Source: DASQYE01 sp035940775
GTDB taxonomy: Bacteria > Acidobacteriota > Blastocatellia > Pyrinomonadales > Pyrinomonadaceae
NCBI GenBank assembly: GCA_035940775.1
Contig: DASZEN010000016.1
Span: 118,841-182,840 of the forward strand
Direction of reading: 5' to 3'
DNA length: 64,000 nt
In this document: positions 27,288 through 35,737 of the stretch, in pieces
Layout: every line of letters begins with the position of its first letter
How positions within the stretch are numbered: the first letter of the stretch is position 1
Position numbers and translations under genes: made by a program
The notes under the pieces: generated by a model
Told to the model about the DNA's origin: nothing
The model's database searches: none
Seen by the model: only the letters and a program-made list of their open reading frames with translations

Positions 27288-28925
27288 ATGAAAACGAGCT
27301 TCCCCCGTTTAATCGCCCGCGCCGCGCTTCTGGCGGTGCTCGTCGCCCCCGCCGCTCTTGTTTCCGCACAGATTCCCACGGGCTCCTCAGCCCGCGCCAT
27401 CCCCACAGAGGTCGAGAAGGCCGATCCGGGCGTGTTGCAGGTGATCGCTCGCGCCGAAGATCATTTCAAGAGAGGCAAGCTCAATCTGGACGATAATCGT
27501 CGAGAGCAGGCGCGCGATGAGTTCGATAAAGCGGTGGACGTGATACTGGAGTCGGGGATGGATGTGCGCGCCAGCCAGCGCCTGCAAACCTATTACCTGG
27601 AACTGGTCGAGAGAATCTATCGTCTGGAAGTCCCTAATCAGCAGTTGGCGCAGCCGCTTCCGTCGGGCGCGCTCCTGGCGCAGTCGAACGTCGTACCGGC
27701 ATCGACGGGCGCGGGCAGCACTGGCGGAGCCGTAAAGGAGCAGATCGCGCAGATAGGTTTCCGCGAGCAGAAGTTCGAGCCCTCGCCTCTGGACGACCTG
27801 AGCAAGCTCGTACTGACGGAGTCGGAGACGAACGTCAATCCGGAAGACATCGCCGGTCTTGAGCAGGCCAAAAATTCCATCGACTTTGGCTTCAACACCA
27901 ATCCGCTGATACAGCAGTTCATCAACTATTACCAGGGCCGTGGGCGCGCGACGATGGAGACTGGAATGCGTCGCTCGGGCCAGTTTATGAGGATGGCGCG
28001 CAAGATTTTCCGCGAAGAGGGCGTGCCCGAGGATGTCACATGGCTCGGGCAGGTCGAGAGCGCATGGCGTCCGCGCGCACAGAGCTGGGCCGCCGCCTCC
28101 GGGCTCTGGCAGTTCATTCCGGGAACGGGCCAGACCTACGGCCTGCGTCAGACGGCCTGGGTGGACGAGCGCAACAGCTTCGAGAAAGCGACGCGCGCTT
28201 CCGCTCGTTACCTCAAGGATTTGGCCCGCCACTATAACGGAAACTGGGAACTGGCGATGGCCGCTTACAATACGGGACAGGGCAATGTCGACCGCGCCAT
28301 CGCGCGGGCCGGACGCGCCGACTTCTGGGCCATCTATCCTTATATCGCGCAGGAGACGCGCAACTACGTGCCGAACATCCTGGCGACGATCCTGATTGCG
28401 AAGAATCCTGAAAAATACGGCTTCCGCAATATTCGCCCCGACTCTCCGCTCTCTTACGATATTGTTCGCGTCCCCTCGGCGACCAGCCTTCATCACATCG
28501 CGGCGGCCACCGGCATCAGCGTGGACTATATACGCAGCATCAATCCAGAGCTTAGACGCGACGTGACGCCGCGCGGCGAGGCTTATGATGTTCGCATCCC
28601 CGGCGGTAAGGCCAATCAGTTCGTCGCTTACCTGAAGAACGTTCCCGTCAACCAGCGCGATTCAGCGCCGCGCAGCAATGTTCAGTTGACTACGCTGGTG
28701 CGCGCGAAAGTGGGCTCGGATGCGCCCGCCGGAAGCAGTCTGATGAAGATCAAAGCGCGCGCGGGCGACACGATTGCCAAGATCGCCGAGCGTTCCAACG
28801 TCTCTGCGGATGATGTCGCGCGCCTGAACGGCATGGCCGTGGATGCAGAGCTTCAGCCCGGCCAGGAGATCAAAGTGCCGTCCTCGGCCTCCTTCCAGGG
28901 CGGGCGGCGACGCGGCGGGCGTTAA
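27288..28925 (+). CDS. mltD: Membrane-bound lytic murein transglycosylase (MltD-like)
   Basis: This 545-residue periplasmic enzyme cleaves the MurNAc-GlcNAc bond with formation of anhydro-MurNAc. It has a signal peptide (about 1-28), a charged low-complexity N-terminal region, and an SLT domain (about 255-410) with the catalytic Glu in QVESAWRP, ASGLWQFIPGTGQTYG and AYNTGQGNV. Two LysM modules follow: a degenerate one after PSATSLHHIAAATG and a clear one in the last 55 residues (ARAGDTIAKIAERS). The ATG at 27288 has AAGGAGA upstream, and I prefer it to an upstream GTG at 27246. Confidence 0.93.
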   Translation: MKTSFPRLIARAALLAVLVAPAALVSAQIPTGSSARAIPTEVEKADPGVLQVIARAEDHFKRGKLNLDDNRREQARDEFDKAVDVILESGMDVRASQRLQTYYLELVERIYRLEVPNQQLAQPLPSGALLAQSNVVPASTGAGSTGGAVKEQIAQIGFREQKFEPSPLDDLSKLVLTESETNVNPEDIAGLEQAKNSIDFGFNTNPLIQQFINYYQGRGRATMETGMRRSGQFMRMARKIFREEGVPEDVTWLGQVESAWRPRAQSWAAASGLWQFIPGTGQTYGLRQTAWVDERNSFEKATRASARYLKDLARHYNGNWELAMAAYNTGQGNVDRAIARAGRADFWAIYPYIAQETRNYVPNILATILIAKNPEKYGFRNIRPDSPLSYDIVRVPSATSLHHIAAATGISVDYIRSINPELRRDVTPRGEAYDVRIPGGKANQFVAYLKNVPVNQRDSAPRSNVQLTTLVRAKVGSDAPAGSSLMKIKARAGDTIAKIAERSNVSADDVARLNGMAVDAELQPGQEIKVPSSASFQGGRRRGGR

Positions 28926-28989
28926 GCTTAGAAACTGCGGCGGCGGCGCTCGCTCCTCTCAAAAGCTTGTCGCCCTGGGGAAAACGGTC

Positions 28990-29030
28990 GAGCGCGCTTT
29001 TAGCTATAAGGTAAAAGCGCGCTCATCTAT
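28990..29030 (+). terminator. Rho-independent terminator
   Basis: GAGCGCGCTTTTA (28990-29002) pairs perfectly with TAAAAGCGCGCTC (29012-29024), followed by a T-rich tail. It terminates the transglycosylase gene ahead of comM. Confidence 0.85.
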
Positions 29031-29120
29031 TTTTAGCAATCATCACGGGCCTGAGGCGTCAGAGTAGCTAATCTTTGACTGACCCCTAACCTCTAATCTT
29101 TTCTAAGGAGCAACCTCACC

Positions 29121-29837
29121 ATGCTCTTTCGCACGCTCTCTGCCGCCGTCTACGGCATCAACGCAGACCTGGTTGACATCGAGGTTGACCTCACGCCCGC
29201 GCGTGGCGAAAGCGACTCGCCTTCTTCCGTGACTATCGTCGGCCTGCCGGACGCAGCCGTGCGCGAATCGCGCGAACGCATCCGCGCCGCCATCACCAAC
29301 TGCGCCTTCTTTTTCCCTTTTCATAAAACGACGATCAATCTTGCGCCCGCCGACGTGCGTAAAGAGGGGGCGAGCTTTGATCTGCCGATTGCGCTCGGCA
29401 TCCTGGGAGCGAACGGCGATCTGGGCGATTCGGAAAGTCTGACCGATACGCTCTCGGTCGGCGAACTCTCGCTTGATGGGCGCGTGCGTCCCGTTCGGGG
29501 CGCGCTGCCCATAGCGATCCGCGCACGCGATGCTGCGGTCAAACACCTGCTCCTGCCCGAAGAGAATGCGAAGGAAGCGGCCGTCGTCGCAGGCGTCAGT
29601 GTTTACGCCGTCGCAAGCCTTCGGGGAGCCGTAGAGCTGATCGCAGCCCTGCGCTCGACGAATCCTCCGGCGCCGCTCGTCGTCGTCGAGCACGAGGCCC
29701 TGCGATTGACGGATGAGCACTACCGCGTCGACTTTCGCGAAGTGCGCGGCCAGCTCTCGGCCAAGCGTGCGCTTGAGATCGCCAGCGCCGGAGGCCACAA
29801 CATTCTATTGTTCGGGGCAGAACACCTGGGTGTTTAG
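29121..29837 (+). pseudogene. comM: comM 5' part (interrupted by island)
   Basis: This frame encodes the N-terminal half of the Mg-chelatase-like AAA+ ATPase ComM (YifB). It has the Lon-protease-like N-domain with VDIEVDLTPAR, TIVGLPDAAVRESRERI, INLAPADVRKEGASFDLPIALG and VRGQLSAKRALEIASAGGHNIL. The gene is intact up to 29806, where the island begins; the last codons (FGAEHLGV) and the stop come from island DNA. The truncated 238-residue product lacks the ATPase. Joining 29121-29806 to 62672-63557 gives 1,572 bases, a single frame of 523 residues plus stop. ComM is a hexameric helicase that drives branch migration in natural transformation. Confidence 0.95.
29801..29806 (+). other. attL core (left junction)
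   Basis: CATTCT at the comM/island junction. Left of it is comM sequence (GGCCACAA), right of it is island sequence (ATTGTTCGG). The recreated attB is comM up to here joined to TTCATAGG-type sequence from the right junction. Confidence 0.85.
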
Positions 29838-29868
29838 CTTTCATATTAAAGCTTAGGTTGTAATAACC

Positions 29869-29905
29869 ATGCTATCAAGGCGTCGGGTTGAATGAGTTGT
29901 TAGGC
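29869..29905 (-). repeat. Truncated attC at island left end
   Basis: The sequence from ATGCTAT to GTTAGGC matches the R''-side half of the other attC sites (compare the site at 37461-37569). The other half, with the CGAATTAACC and TAACG boxes, is missing because the island ends about 65 bases away. The cassette it follows (29916-31082) therefore cannot be cut out through this site. Confidence 0.8.
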
Positions 29906-29915
29906 TGATGCCGGT

Positions 29916-31082
29916 TCACTCATCAAACGGTTTTTTGTCAATATTTCTTTGAATAACTGGGCTTCCCTCAATCACCTCTTCCCAAACCGCCGAAAGATCA
30001 TTTCCCTCAATTTGTGCATAATCAATTGGGCGCGGATCAGGAATTTCGCCGCGCTCAAACGCCATCATCAGATTTACTAGCTTCAGAGCAGCACGTTTAC
30101 TAGGCGGCCAAAAGCCTAACTGCGTTAATATTCTAGGCAATCTGATGCGGTTAGAAAAAATGTGTAATACCCTGGGTTGTTTTATGAAAGATTGAAAATC
30201 TTCTTCGGTCGTAAATGTTGTTACGGGATATCGTTTCTTAGACGTATCAAACAGTGCTTTAACCTTAATTTTTACCGGACTTTCAGACATAGCATCCAAA
30301 AGTGAAATACGTTCGAGCTTGCCGGAAATTGAAACTACATATCCCCAAACTGTAACCTTCGCAGTAGCACGCAGAATAGGCACTTGCTTACCTTGAATTA
30401 GCTGATGCCATCCTGATGGTATGTCCACCTCAACAAAATGCTCTCCTATAGTCGAAGGCGGGATACCATCATATCTCCATTTCTCCCAGATCAAATCAGG
30501 CATCATTCCAAATAATTTACCGTTTTTATCATAGATTGCATGTTGATCTTCCACTGGCACTTTACTAAACACGTCGCTAGGTACATCGTTACGAATAGTC
30601 CATTCGGCGGCAACCGCAAGCAGAAAAACTATTGATTGAAAAGCTTCCTCGACAATAATTGCGAGGCGGTCGGCTGTTAAGCCCGTTGGCCTCAAAAGTA
30701 TGATGCCTAGTTCTTTGGCTCGTGTATATGCGCCTCGCCTATATTTACTAGCAGATACATAAACGCTGCCTTGAGTAGGTACGCCTACTTGTCTGAGCTT
30801 GTCAGCAAATTCTCCTATATCCTTTGCTTCGATTCGCCTCGATAAATTCTTACATTCAATAGCGATACGCATTTCATAGCCCACAGGATTGACTGTTAGT
30901 AACACATCAATCTCTCGCTCGTCTTCGGGATTAATGAGAGAGGGCAACCATTTGTTTCGCTCAACCTGCACTCCTGGCAAAGTATGTAACTCAGCAGCAA
31001 TGCTTTCAACCAACTTCTTTTTAGTTTCGCTTTCTGCTTCTTTGGATTTATTGGTTGAGCGACTTTGTTTGGCTTTTTTCAT
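29916..31082 (-). CDS. Mrr-like PD-(D/E)XK nuclease, cassette gene
   Basis: This 388-residue protein begins with a lysine-rich tail and a restriction-endonuclease-like fold. The active site is visible as Asp59 (EREIDVLL) and Glu76-x-Lys78 (IAIECKNL). YVSASKYRRGAYTRAKELGIILL follows, a segment found in Mrr-type enzymes. The C-terminal 200 residues are of unknown fold. Mrr-like enzymes cut modified or foreign DNA, so a defence role is likely but inferred. The gene is the last of the minus-strand cassette array, between the attC at 31113-31214 and the truncated site at the island end. Confidence 0.75.
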   Translation of the reverse strand: MKKAKQSRSTNKSKEAESETKKKLVESIAAELHTLPGVQVERNKWLPSLINPEDEREIDVLLTVNPVGYEMRIAIECKNLSRRIEAKDIGEFADKLRQVGVPTQGSVYVSASKYRRGAYTRAKELGIILLRPTGLTADRLAIIVEEAFQSIVFLLAVAAEWTIRNDVPSDVFSKVPVEDQHAIYDKNGKLFGMMPDLIWEKWRYDGIPPSTIGEHFVEVDIPSGWHQLIQGKQVPILRATAKVTVWGYVVSISGKLERISLLDAMSESPVKIKVKALFDTSKKRYPVTTFTTEEDFQSFIKQPRVLHIFSNRIRLPRILTQLGFWPPSKRAALKLVNLMMAFERGEIPDPRPIDYAQIEGNDLSAVWEEVIEGSPVIQRNIDKKPFDE

Positions 31083-31112
31083 GTAGAGTTTAGAAGATTA
31101 TGGACTTCATCA

Positions 31113-31214
31113 GCCTAACGCTCGAATTAACCGAGCGCGCACATAACTGCGCAGCGGCCAAGTTGACGATAAAAGACAAGCTAACTCGCGCTCCGGTTCA
31201 ATGGGTTGTTAGGT
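31113..31214 (-). repeat. attC site
   Basis: The ends GCCTAAC and GTTAGGT are complementary outer boxes, and inside them CGAATTAACCG faces CGGTTCAATGGG. The 102-base imperfect palindrome has the layout of integron attC sites. Its bottom-strand orientation fits minus-strand cassettes. Confidence 0.9.
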
Positions 31215-31313
31215 GGCGTTTGATCTATTGGACAAGTCACATTCATTATCTAATGGCTTCTTCCAAGTAACCTGATACTCGAAATAGTGCTTGCCTCAAA
31301 CAATGTATTCACC

Positions 31314-31790
31314 TCAATTCTTAGCTTTATGACACCAATCCGGGGCGGGAGTAATTCTCACATTTCTTATATTTAGGGTGAGGCGGGGTTTGGGCGGATC
31401 TGCACCTTCTGGAACTAAATAAAATTCAACTGATGGCTTTTCTCTAAAGCCGCCGTCTATAACTACAATTCGAGTCAACTCAATTTGCCCAAACTTATGA
31501 AGTTCCTTCTTATAATATTCGGCATATCCAAAAGCTTCGCATGTTTTGGCTTCACGCCCAGCATAACCTATTATATAACACTTAGATCCTCTAAACTCGT
31601 TCAGTGAGCGTGCCATCGCGTCATAACGAGGCCTGATTTGATTTCCCCCTCTATCAGGAGTAATAGGAAATAGGAAAAGCAACCTCGCGTATTCCTTTCT
31701 GCTACTTCGCGACTGTGCAAATCCAATGCATCCTAAGCTTACTATCAATAAATATGTCATTCCCCAAAGTAGTAATTTGTCACACTTCAT
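31314..31790 (-). CDS. Secreted cassette protein of unknown function
   Basis: This 158-residue protein has a signal peptide (about 1-25, with GCIGFAQ at the cleavage region; the cysteine could also form a lipobox). The mature part has four cysteines spread over 100 residues and a beta/alpha pattern (RLLFLFPITPDRGG, KCYIIGYAGREAKTCEAF). I do not recognise a family. It starts 4 bases after the stop of the pentapeptide-repeat gene, whose last codons contain the GAGGAG ribosome binding site. The two genes thus form a translationally coupled pair in one cassette, which is unusual for integron cassettes. Confidence 0.65.
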   Translation of the reverse strand: MKCDKLLLWGMTYLLIVSLGCIGFAQSRSSRKEYARLLFLFPITPDRGGNQIRPRYDAMARSLNEFRGSKCYIIGYAGREAKTCEAFGYAEYYKKELHKFGQIELTRIVVIDGGFREKPSVEFYLVPEGADPPKPRLTLNIRNVRITPAPDWCHKAKN

Positions 31791-31794
31791 AACA

Positions 31795-32853
31795 TCACTC
31801 CTCTATCTGTAATTTCTCTTTTATATAATCAGGGAGATACGCCTTCCAATAATTGCGAGCTACCCTCACCTGCTCTATAGTTAGCCCAATTGTATCTTGC
31901 AAATCGGCTCCTTCTAAATCAGCCCCGGTTAAATCAGTATCTTCCATATGCGCCCCATAAAGAATTGCATTTTTTAGGTTAGCGCCAGCTAACACTGCAC
32001 CCTCAAGATGTATGCCTCTCAGCTTTGCATTTTCTAAATTGGCTCTCGAAAGTAATACCCCCTCGAAGTGTGCACCATCCGACTCTTCAGCCTTTAATAT
32101 TACTCCACGAAGATTAGTAGCCTCTAACTCTAAACGTTGCCCTTCACCATCCCGCCACCTATGCTTGCGCCAGCCAAGCACGTTAAGGGCTGATTGTATA
32201 TCAGGAGTGACTTGCCCTTGTGATTTTGTATTTACAGTTGCTTGCTCACCTGCATTTTCTTTTATATAGGCGGTAAGAACTCGGATTATAGGCCAATAAA
32301 AGTCTTCGGAATCCATAGCAATTTGTCCGAGGCCATATATTGCACCAATGCGGATTTTGACTTCCCGGCTCCCTAATTGCTCAACTGCCCTTGCATAACG
32401 TTCAGCAATCTGACGTTTCTGTGTATCTTCCAAAGTTTTAATCGATAGTTTCAGATTCTCCTCTGAGATTCTCTGGCCTTCCTCAATTTTTTTCTGATTG
32501 ATTTTCAACTCTTCGTTAGTATGCTTGATGCTTTGCCAAGTGGCAACTAGGCTGATTAAGAGTGTTGTGCCGCCTAAAATCTGAGCGATTAACAATATGA
32601 AATCCTTCTTTTCTTCAAATGAAGCGGGCTTAAGGTGTTTTAATAATATATTCCATAAAGTAATAACAAGGACACTTAAAATGCCTAAAACCACAATCAA
32701 GAAAGTAATTATTTCGCTCCTTTCTTTCCATTCAACAGCAAAGTCTACTTGCCGCAGAATGAAAGCTATGAGTACGGTAATCACAATAATAAATACCACC
32801 AAGAGGCGATGCTGATTTACCTTAGCCGCGACTTTTTTAAGACGATATTTCAT
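31795..32853 (-). CDS. Pentapeptide-repeat membrane protein, cassette gene
   Basis: This 352-residue protein has three membrane helices (about 17-38, 45-68 and 85-106), a coiled coil (about 108-150) and a helical segment with RYARAVEQLGS, VKIRIGAIYGLGQIA. It ends in a right-handed pentapeptide-repeat domain (about 245-325; LRGVILKAEES, LSRANLENAKLRG, LAGANLKNAIL, LTGADLEGADL). This architecture is frequent among predicted membrane-linked defence or signalling proteins; a specific activity is unknown. It shares its cassette with the secreted protein gene downstream. Confidence 0.8.
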   Translation of the reverse strand: MKYRLKKVAAKVNQHRLLVVFIIVITVLIAFILRQVDFAVEWKERSEIITFLIVVLGILSVLVITLWNILLKHLKPASFEEKKDFILLIAQILGGTTLLISLVATWQSIKHTNEELKINQKKIEEGQRISEENLKLSIKTLEDTQKRQIAERYARAVEQLGSREVKIRIGAIYGLGQIAMDSEDFYWPIIRVLTAYIKENAGEQATVNTKSQGQVTPDIQSALNVLGWRKHRWRDGEGQRLELEATNLRGVILKAEESDGAHFEGVLLSRANLENAKLRGIHLEGAVLAGANLKNAILYGAHMEDTDLTGADLEGADLQDTIGLTIEQVRVARNYWKAYLPDYIKEKLQIEE

Positions 32854-32862
32854 AAGGTAGCC

Positions 32863-32969
32863 ACCTAACGCCCGAATTAACCCGCCCGCGCGCAGGCATT
32901 CAACCTTCGCCGCGAGGAAGCACCATAAAAGCCACGCTATCGCGGGTCGGGGTCAATGAGTTGTTAGAC
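32863..32969 (-). repeat. attC site
   Basis: Outer boxes ACCTAAC and GTTAGAC, inner boxes CGAATTAACCCG and CGGGGTCAATGAG. It ends the cassette region that holds the small 33-kb spacer. Confidence 0.9.
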
Positions 32970-33039
32970 CGCCTCTCTTGTTGCGGCATGCCACTCGGAA
33001 GATTAGCTCTGACTGTCGCATGTCGCAACTTCCAGGCGT
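32970..33039 (-). other. Cassette without a substantial ORF
   Basis: Only 70 bases separate two complete attC sites. On the minus strand an ATG near 33020 opens a 22-codon frame (begins MRQSELIF) whose stop lies inside the attC. Nothing shows that it is translated. It could be an ORF-less or promoter cassette, or the remains of a longer one. Confidence 0.5.
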
Positions 33040-33148
33040 GTATAACGCCCGAATTAACCGGGCGCGGGCGAGCAGCACACAATTTACATCTAAGGAAGCA
33101 TCATGAAAAGAGAGCTGTCGAGCGCTCCGGTTGAATGAGTTGTTATGC
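33040..33148 (-). repeat. attC site
   Basis: Outer boxes GTATAAC and GTTATGC are slightly off consensus; inner boxes are CGAATTAACCGG and CCGGTTGAATGAG. The central part ATGAAAAGAGAGCTGTCGAG matches the other sites of the array. Confidence 0.88.
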
Positions 33149-33190
33149 CTCATTATGTTTACCTACAGAACATGTTGAAATAGAGGCGTT

Positions 33191-33871
33191 TCACTTACCA
33201 TTTGTTTCAGGCGTTTTTCTTATGTGCATGATAATTCCTACAACAGGGACATCTTTGGAATACTTTTTGCCGCCGTTGGCAGAGTAGTAAATTAACTGGG
33301 CACTCGCTGGGAATGTCCGTAACCTCTCCCCCAAGCTTTTTTTGAAAATCTGTAGCGTTGGGTCATCTATGAAAAAAAAGGCGTAAAAAAATGACTCATC
33401 AGTGCGGGGCTTCGTAAGTATTTCAGCCCATTCCCTATCACTTACTCCTGAAACTACATCTGACTTCCCAATATCATCACCCGGTACTTTGTACAGAAAC
33501 TCTTTCGGCTTGATAATGCTATTGACTGAAACTCCTTGGTTATACACCGCACTTTTTATATCTACGTGAGATAGAAACACTTCGCCGTCACCAGAGTTAA
33601 GAAATACTTTCTCACCAGCCGACATGAATGAAATTACGGTAACTTCTTCCTTCCAAGTTACTCGCTGGTAGATCTGTATTATTTGGGAAATGGAGAAAGT
33701 TATTAAAGAGCCTACAAGTGCTAAAAACGCAACTACTCCTCCTAAATAAGGTAGCCACCATTGCCACCATACTTTTGTGTTTTCACCTTTAGAATTATGC
33801 TCGTTTACCTTATTAGAATTGATTTCTTTGGCCTCAACTGAAGTTGTTGCACCTGATTTTTTTTTAGCCAT
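33191..33871 (-). CDS. Single-pass membrane protein, cassette gene
   Basis: This 226-residue protein has a lysine/serine-rich N-terminal tail, one membrane helix (about 40-64) and a soluble C-terminal domain of about 160 residues with mixed beta/alpha pattern (VTVISFMSAGEKVFL, SFFYAFFFIDDPT). I recognise no family. An ATG at 33871 is preceded by AAAGGACAGCAAC with a usable ribosome binding site. It is one cassette between attC sites at 33040-33148 and 33918-34026. Confidence 0.65.
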   Translation of the reverse strand: MAKKKSGATTSVEAKEINSNKVNEHNSKGENTKVWWQWWLPYLGGVVAFLALVGSLITFSISQIIQIYQRVTWKEEVTVISFMSAGEKVFLNSGDGEVFLSHVDIKSAVYNQGVSVNSIIKPKEFLYKVPGDDIGKSDVVSGVSDREWAEILTKPRTDESFFYAFFFIDDPTLQIFKKSLGERLRTFPASAQLIYYSANGGKKYSKDVPVVGIIMHIRKTPETNGK

Positions 33872-33917
33872 CTGTTGCTGTCCTTTACAATTATTTGGAG
33901 AGAAATAAACTGTTGAG

Positions 33918-34026
33918 GCATAACGCTCGAATTAACCCGCCGCCCGCAGGAAACATACAACACAATCGGAGAGAGCAACGATGAAAGAGATGCTATCGGG
34001 CGGTTGGGTTGAATGAGTTGTTAGAC
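33918..34026 (-). repeat. attC site
   Basis: Outer boxes GCATAAC and GTTAGAC, inner boxes CGAATTAACCCG and TGGGTTGAATGAG, with the conserved central ATGAAAGAGATGCTATCGGG. Confidence 0.9.
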
Positions 34027-34113
34027 CGCACGTTAGATTAAACCATTCAATCTACGCTGGCGATTTTATCAAGCTTCGCTGCCACGATCTTATCTCATTT
34101 GAATAGCGGAGCG
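34027..34113 (-). other. Cassette without an ORF
   Basis: 87 bases lie between two complete attC sites and contain no start-to-stop frame of note on either strand. On the minus strand TTGATA and TGAATG are 17 bases apart and could be a weak promoter pointing at the next cassette, which is one known role of ORF-less cassettes. Confidence 0.5.
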
Positions 34114-34215
34114 GTCTAACGCACGAATTAACCGGCGCGCACAGGCCGCCGAATCCATCCAAGTTCACGATGAAAGCCAAGCAAATTGCGCGTCCGGTTG
34201 AATGAGTTGTTAGGT
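34114..34215 (-). repeat. attC site
   Basis: Outer boxes GTCTAAC and GTTAGGT, inner boxes CGAATTAACCGG and CCGGTTGAATGAG, 102 bases. Confidence 0.9.
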
Positions 34216-34248
34216 GTCTCTGACATAAGCATCCGTGTTAGAAAACCA

Positions 34249-35184
34249 TTAAATGCGGCGCTCCTTCGCAACCTTCCAAAAATATCTTCCGAGACTGGTA
34301 AGAAGAATTGAGCCATCAAAAGCCATCGCGCCGTGCTCCGGCGTTTTAATCAGACCTGCGGCTCTATATGAGCGGAAGTGAGACAATCGAGCCTTCTGCT
34401 CACCAAGTTCGATGTCGTTGTCCGGGGAAGAGGCGTTTATTGGGATAACCTGATCCGGAGTTTCAAAGTAGCGTGTCAACAGACGAAGCGCGCTCAACTC
34501 TACCAGAGGATCACACCGACGTAACACCTCTAATCGAGACAGGTTGGCTTTGAATTGTGGGCGCTGTTGCCACGGCCCCATGTTGCGCTCCACGAATGAA
34601 TAGAGGGACGCAACCGTCACTTCGCCGGTCAGGCTCGCGGCGCCGCCACCTAAAGCCTCATAGACTAACGAAGTGAAAAGACCAGAACCGTTGGATTCGA
34701 TAGCAGACTCGTCGGATCGACTGGCGCAAAGCACTGTAAGTCCTTCTCGTAGGATCGCCTGCTCAGCTGTCATGAGGGGAACTTGCCCAAACGCGCCGCT
34801 GTGACAGCAGTCAAGCATGATGACTATCTCCGTGCTTCTGCTCCGACTGGCCAGGCTTAGGACATCGGTCATCGAGATTCCTTCGTCGTAGCGTCTCGTG
34901 TCTTGGGTTACAAGATAACCGCCCAAGCCGCTAATATAGCCGTGACCGGCAAAGAACAGTAACGCAACTTCACCTTGGTGCCGGAACAACTTCTCCAGGT
35001 TCTCACGCAAGAGAGGGCGGGTGACTTGTTGCTCCGAGGAGAGCAGCGAATAGCAACTGAAGTTCGGCGAGCCGTCGTAATTCGATGCGAGTGACTCCCG
35101 CATTCGATTCGCGTCATTTACACAACCGGAAAGGGGAGCGTTGGGGTAAGCGTCTATCCCCACCAGCACAGCGACTTTAGTCAT
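34249..35184 (-). CDS. Caspase-like (C14) peptidase, cassette gene
   Basis: This 311-residue protein has an N-terminal caspase-fold domain (about 1-215). It opens with AVLVGIDAYPNAPLSGCVNDA, and the catalytic His81 is in LLFFAGHGY and the catalytic Cys127 in MLDCCHSG; both are intact. The C-terminal 90 residues (QKARLSHFRSYRAAGLI, SLGRYFWKV) look like a winged helix that could act as a sensor or adaptor. There is no signal peptide, so it acts in the cytoplasm. Prokaryotic caspase-like proteases act in several abortive-infection systems by cutting host or partner proteins, but no partner is encoded in this cassette. Its position inside an integron array suggests a self-sufficient or trans-acting effector. 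Confidence 0.85.
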   Translation of the reverse strand: MTKVAVLVGIDAYPNAPLSGCVNDANRMRESLASNYDGSPNFSCYSLLSSEQQVTRPLLRENLEKLFRHQGEVALLFFAGHGYISGLGGYLVTQDTRRYDEGISMTDVLSLASRSRSTEIVIMLDCCHSGAFGQVPLMTAEQAILREGLTVLCASRSDESAIESNGSGLFTSLVYEALGGGAASLTGEVTVASLYSFVERNMGPWQQRPQFKANLSRLEVLRRCDPLVELSALRLLTRYFETPDQVIPINASSPDNDIELGEQKARLSHFRSYRAAGLIKTPEHGAMAFDGSILLTSLGRYFWKVAKERRI

Positions 35185-35207
35185 TCCGATGCCTCCGTTC
35201 TCGTGAC

Positions 35208-35310
35208 ACCTAACGCTCGAATTAACCGGGCGGGAAGAAACTACGAGCAGCCTCCAATCTCGCGAATGAAAATCATGCTGATTCCGCTCCGGTTGAATGA
35301 GTTGTTAGGT
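35208..35310 (-). repeat. attC site
   Basis: Outer boxes ACCTAAC and GTTAGGT, inner boxes CGAATTAACCGG and CCGGTTGAATGAG. Confidence 0.9.
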
Positions 35311-35364
35311 GCGGCGTCCCCTCTTCAACAAGCCTTTTATCTTCCCATTATAGATCAACTAGCT

Positions 35365-35712
35365 CTATTGTTTTTTCAGAGGACGATTCTTTGCATAATC
35401 CCAAGCCTCTTTCTCATCATCACGAGTAAAACCTCTGGCTCCTAATTCAACTAATAAGCGTCTGAGGTCATCGTCTGGAGTACCCGTTACTCTCTTGAGA
35501 GTTTCAAAAGACCTGCCTTTACCCGGCGCAGCATTATCTAGCATTTCTTTGATTAACTTTTTTCTTGGCCCCCAAACTCTTTCCTCCGCCCTCCTTTCTT
35601 TTTCTTCCTCTAGCTTTCTCGGCCCCCAATATCCTGTGAGCCAAGACCCAATAGTCCCAGCCGCGCCACCTATAATTCCACCTATGATGCCTGCGATAAT
35701 TTCACTTTCCAT
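35365..35712 (-). CDS. Small membrane-anchored winged-helix-like protein, cassette gene
   Basis: This 115-residue protein has a glycine-zipper membrane helix at the N-terminus (IIAGIIGGIIGGAAGTIGSWL, about residues 5-25), then a charged helix and a C-terminal segment RSFETLKRVTGTPDDDLRRLLVELGARG that reads as a small winged helix. Similar short C-terminal domains occur in other small cassette and defence-island proteins. The function is unknown. It is a single-gene cassette. Confidence 0.65.
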   Translation of the reverse strand: MESEIIAGIIGGIIGGAAGTIGSWLTGYWGPRKLEEEKERRAEERVWGPRKKLIKEMLDNAAPGKGRSFETLKRVTGTPDDDLRRLLVELGARGFTRDDEKEAWDYAKNRPLKKQ

Positions 35713-35737
35713 ATCAACCTCTTAGATTTAAGTGAGC

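Noticed and set aside
27387..28496. A 369-codon minus-strand frame
   Set aside because: Antisense to the lytic transglycosylase gene, which has complete motifs; typical shadow of GC-rich coding DNA.
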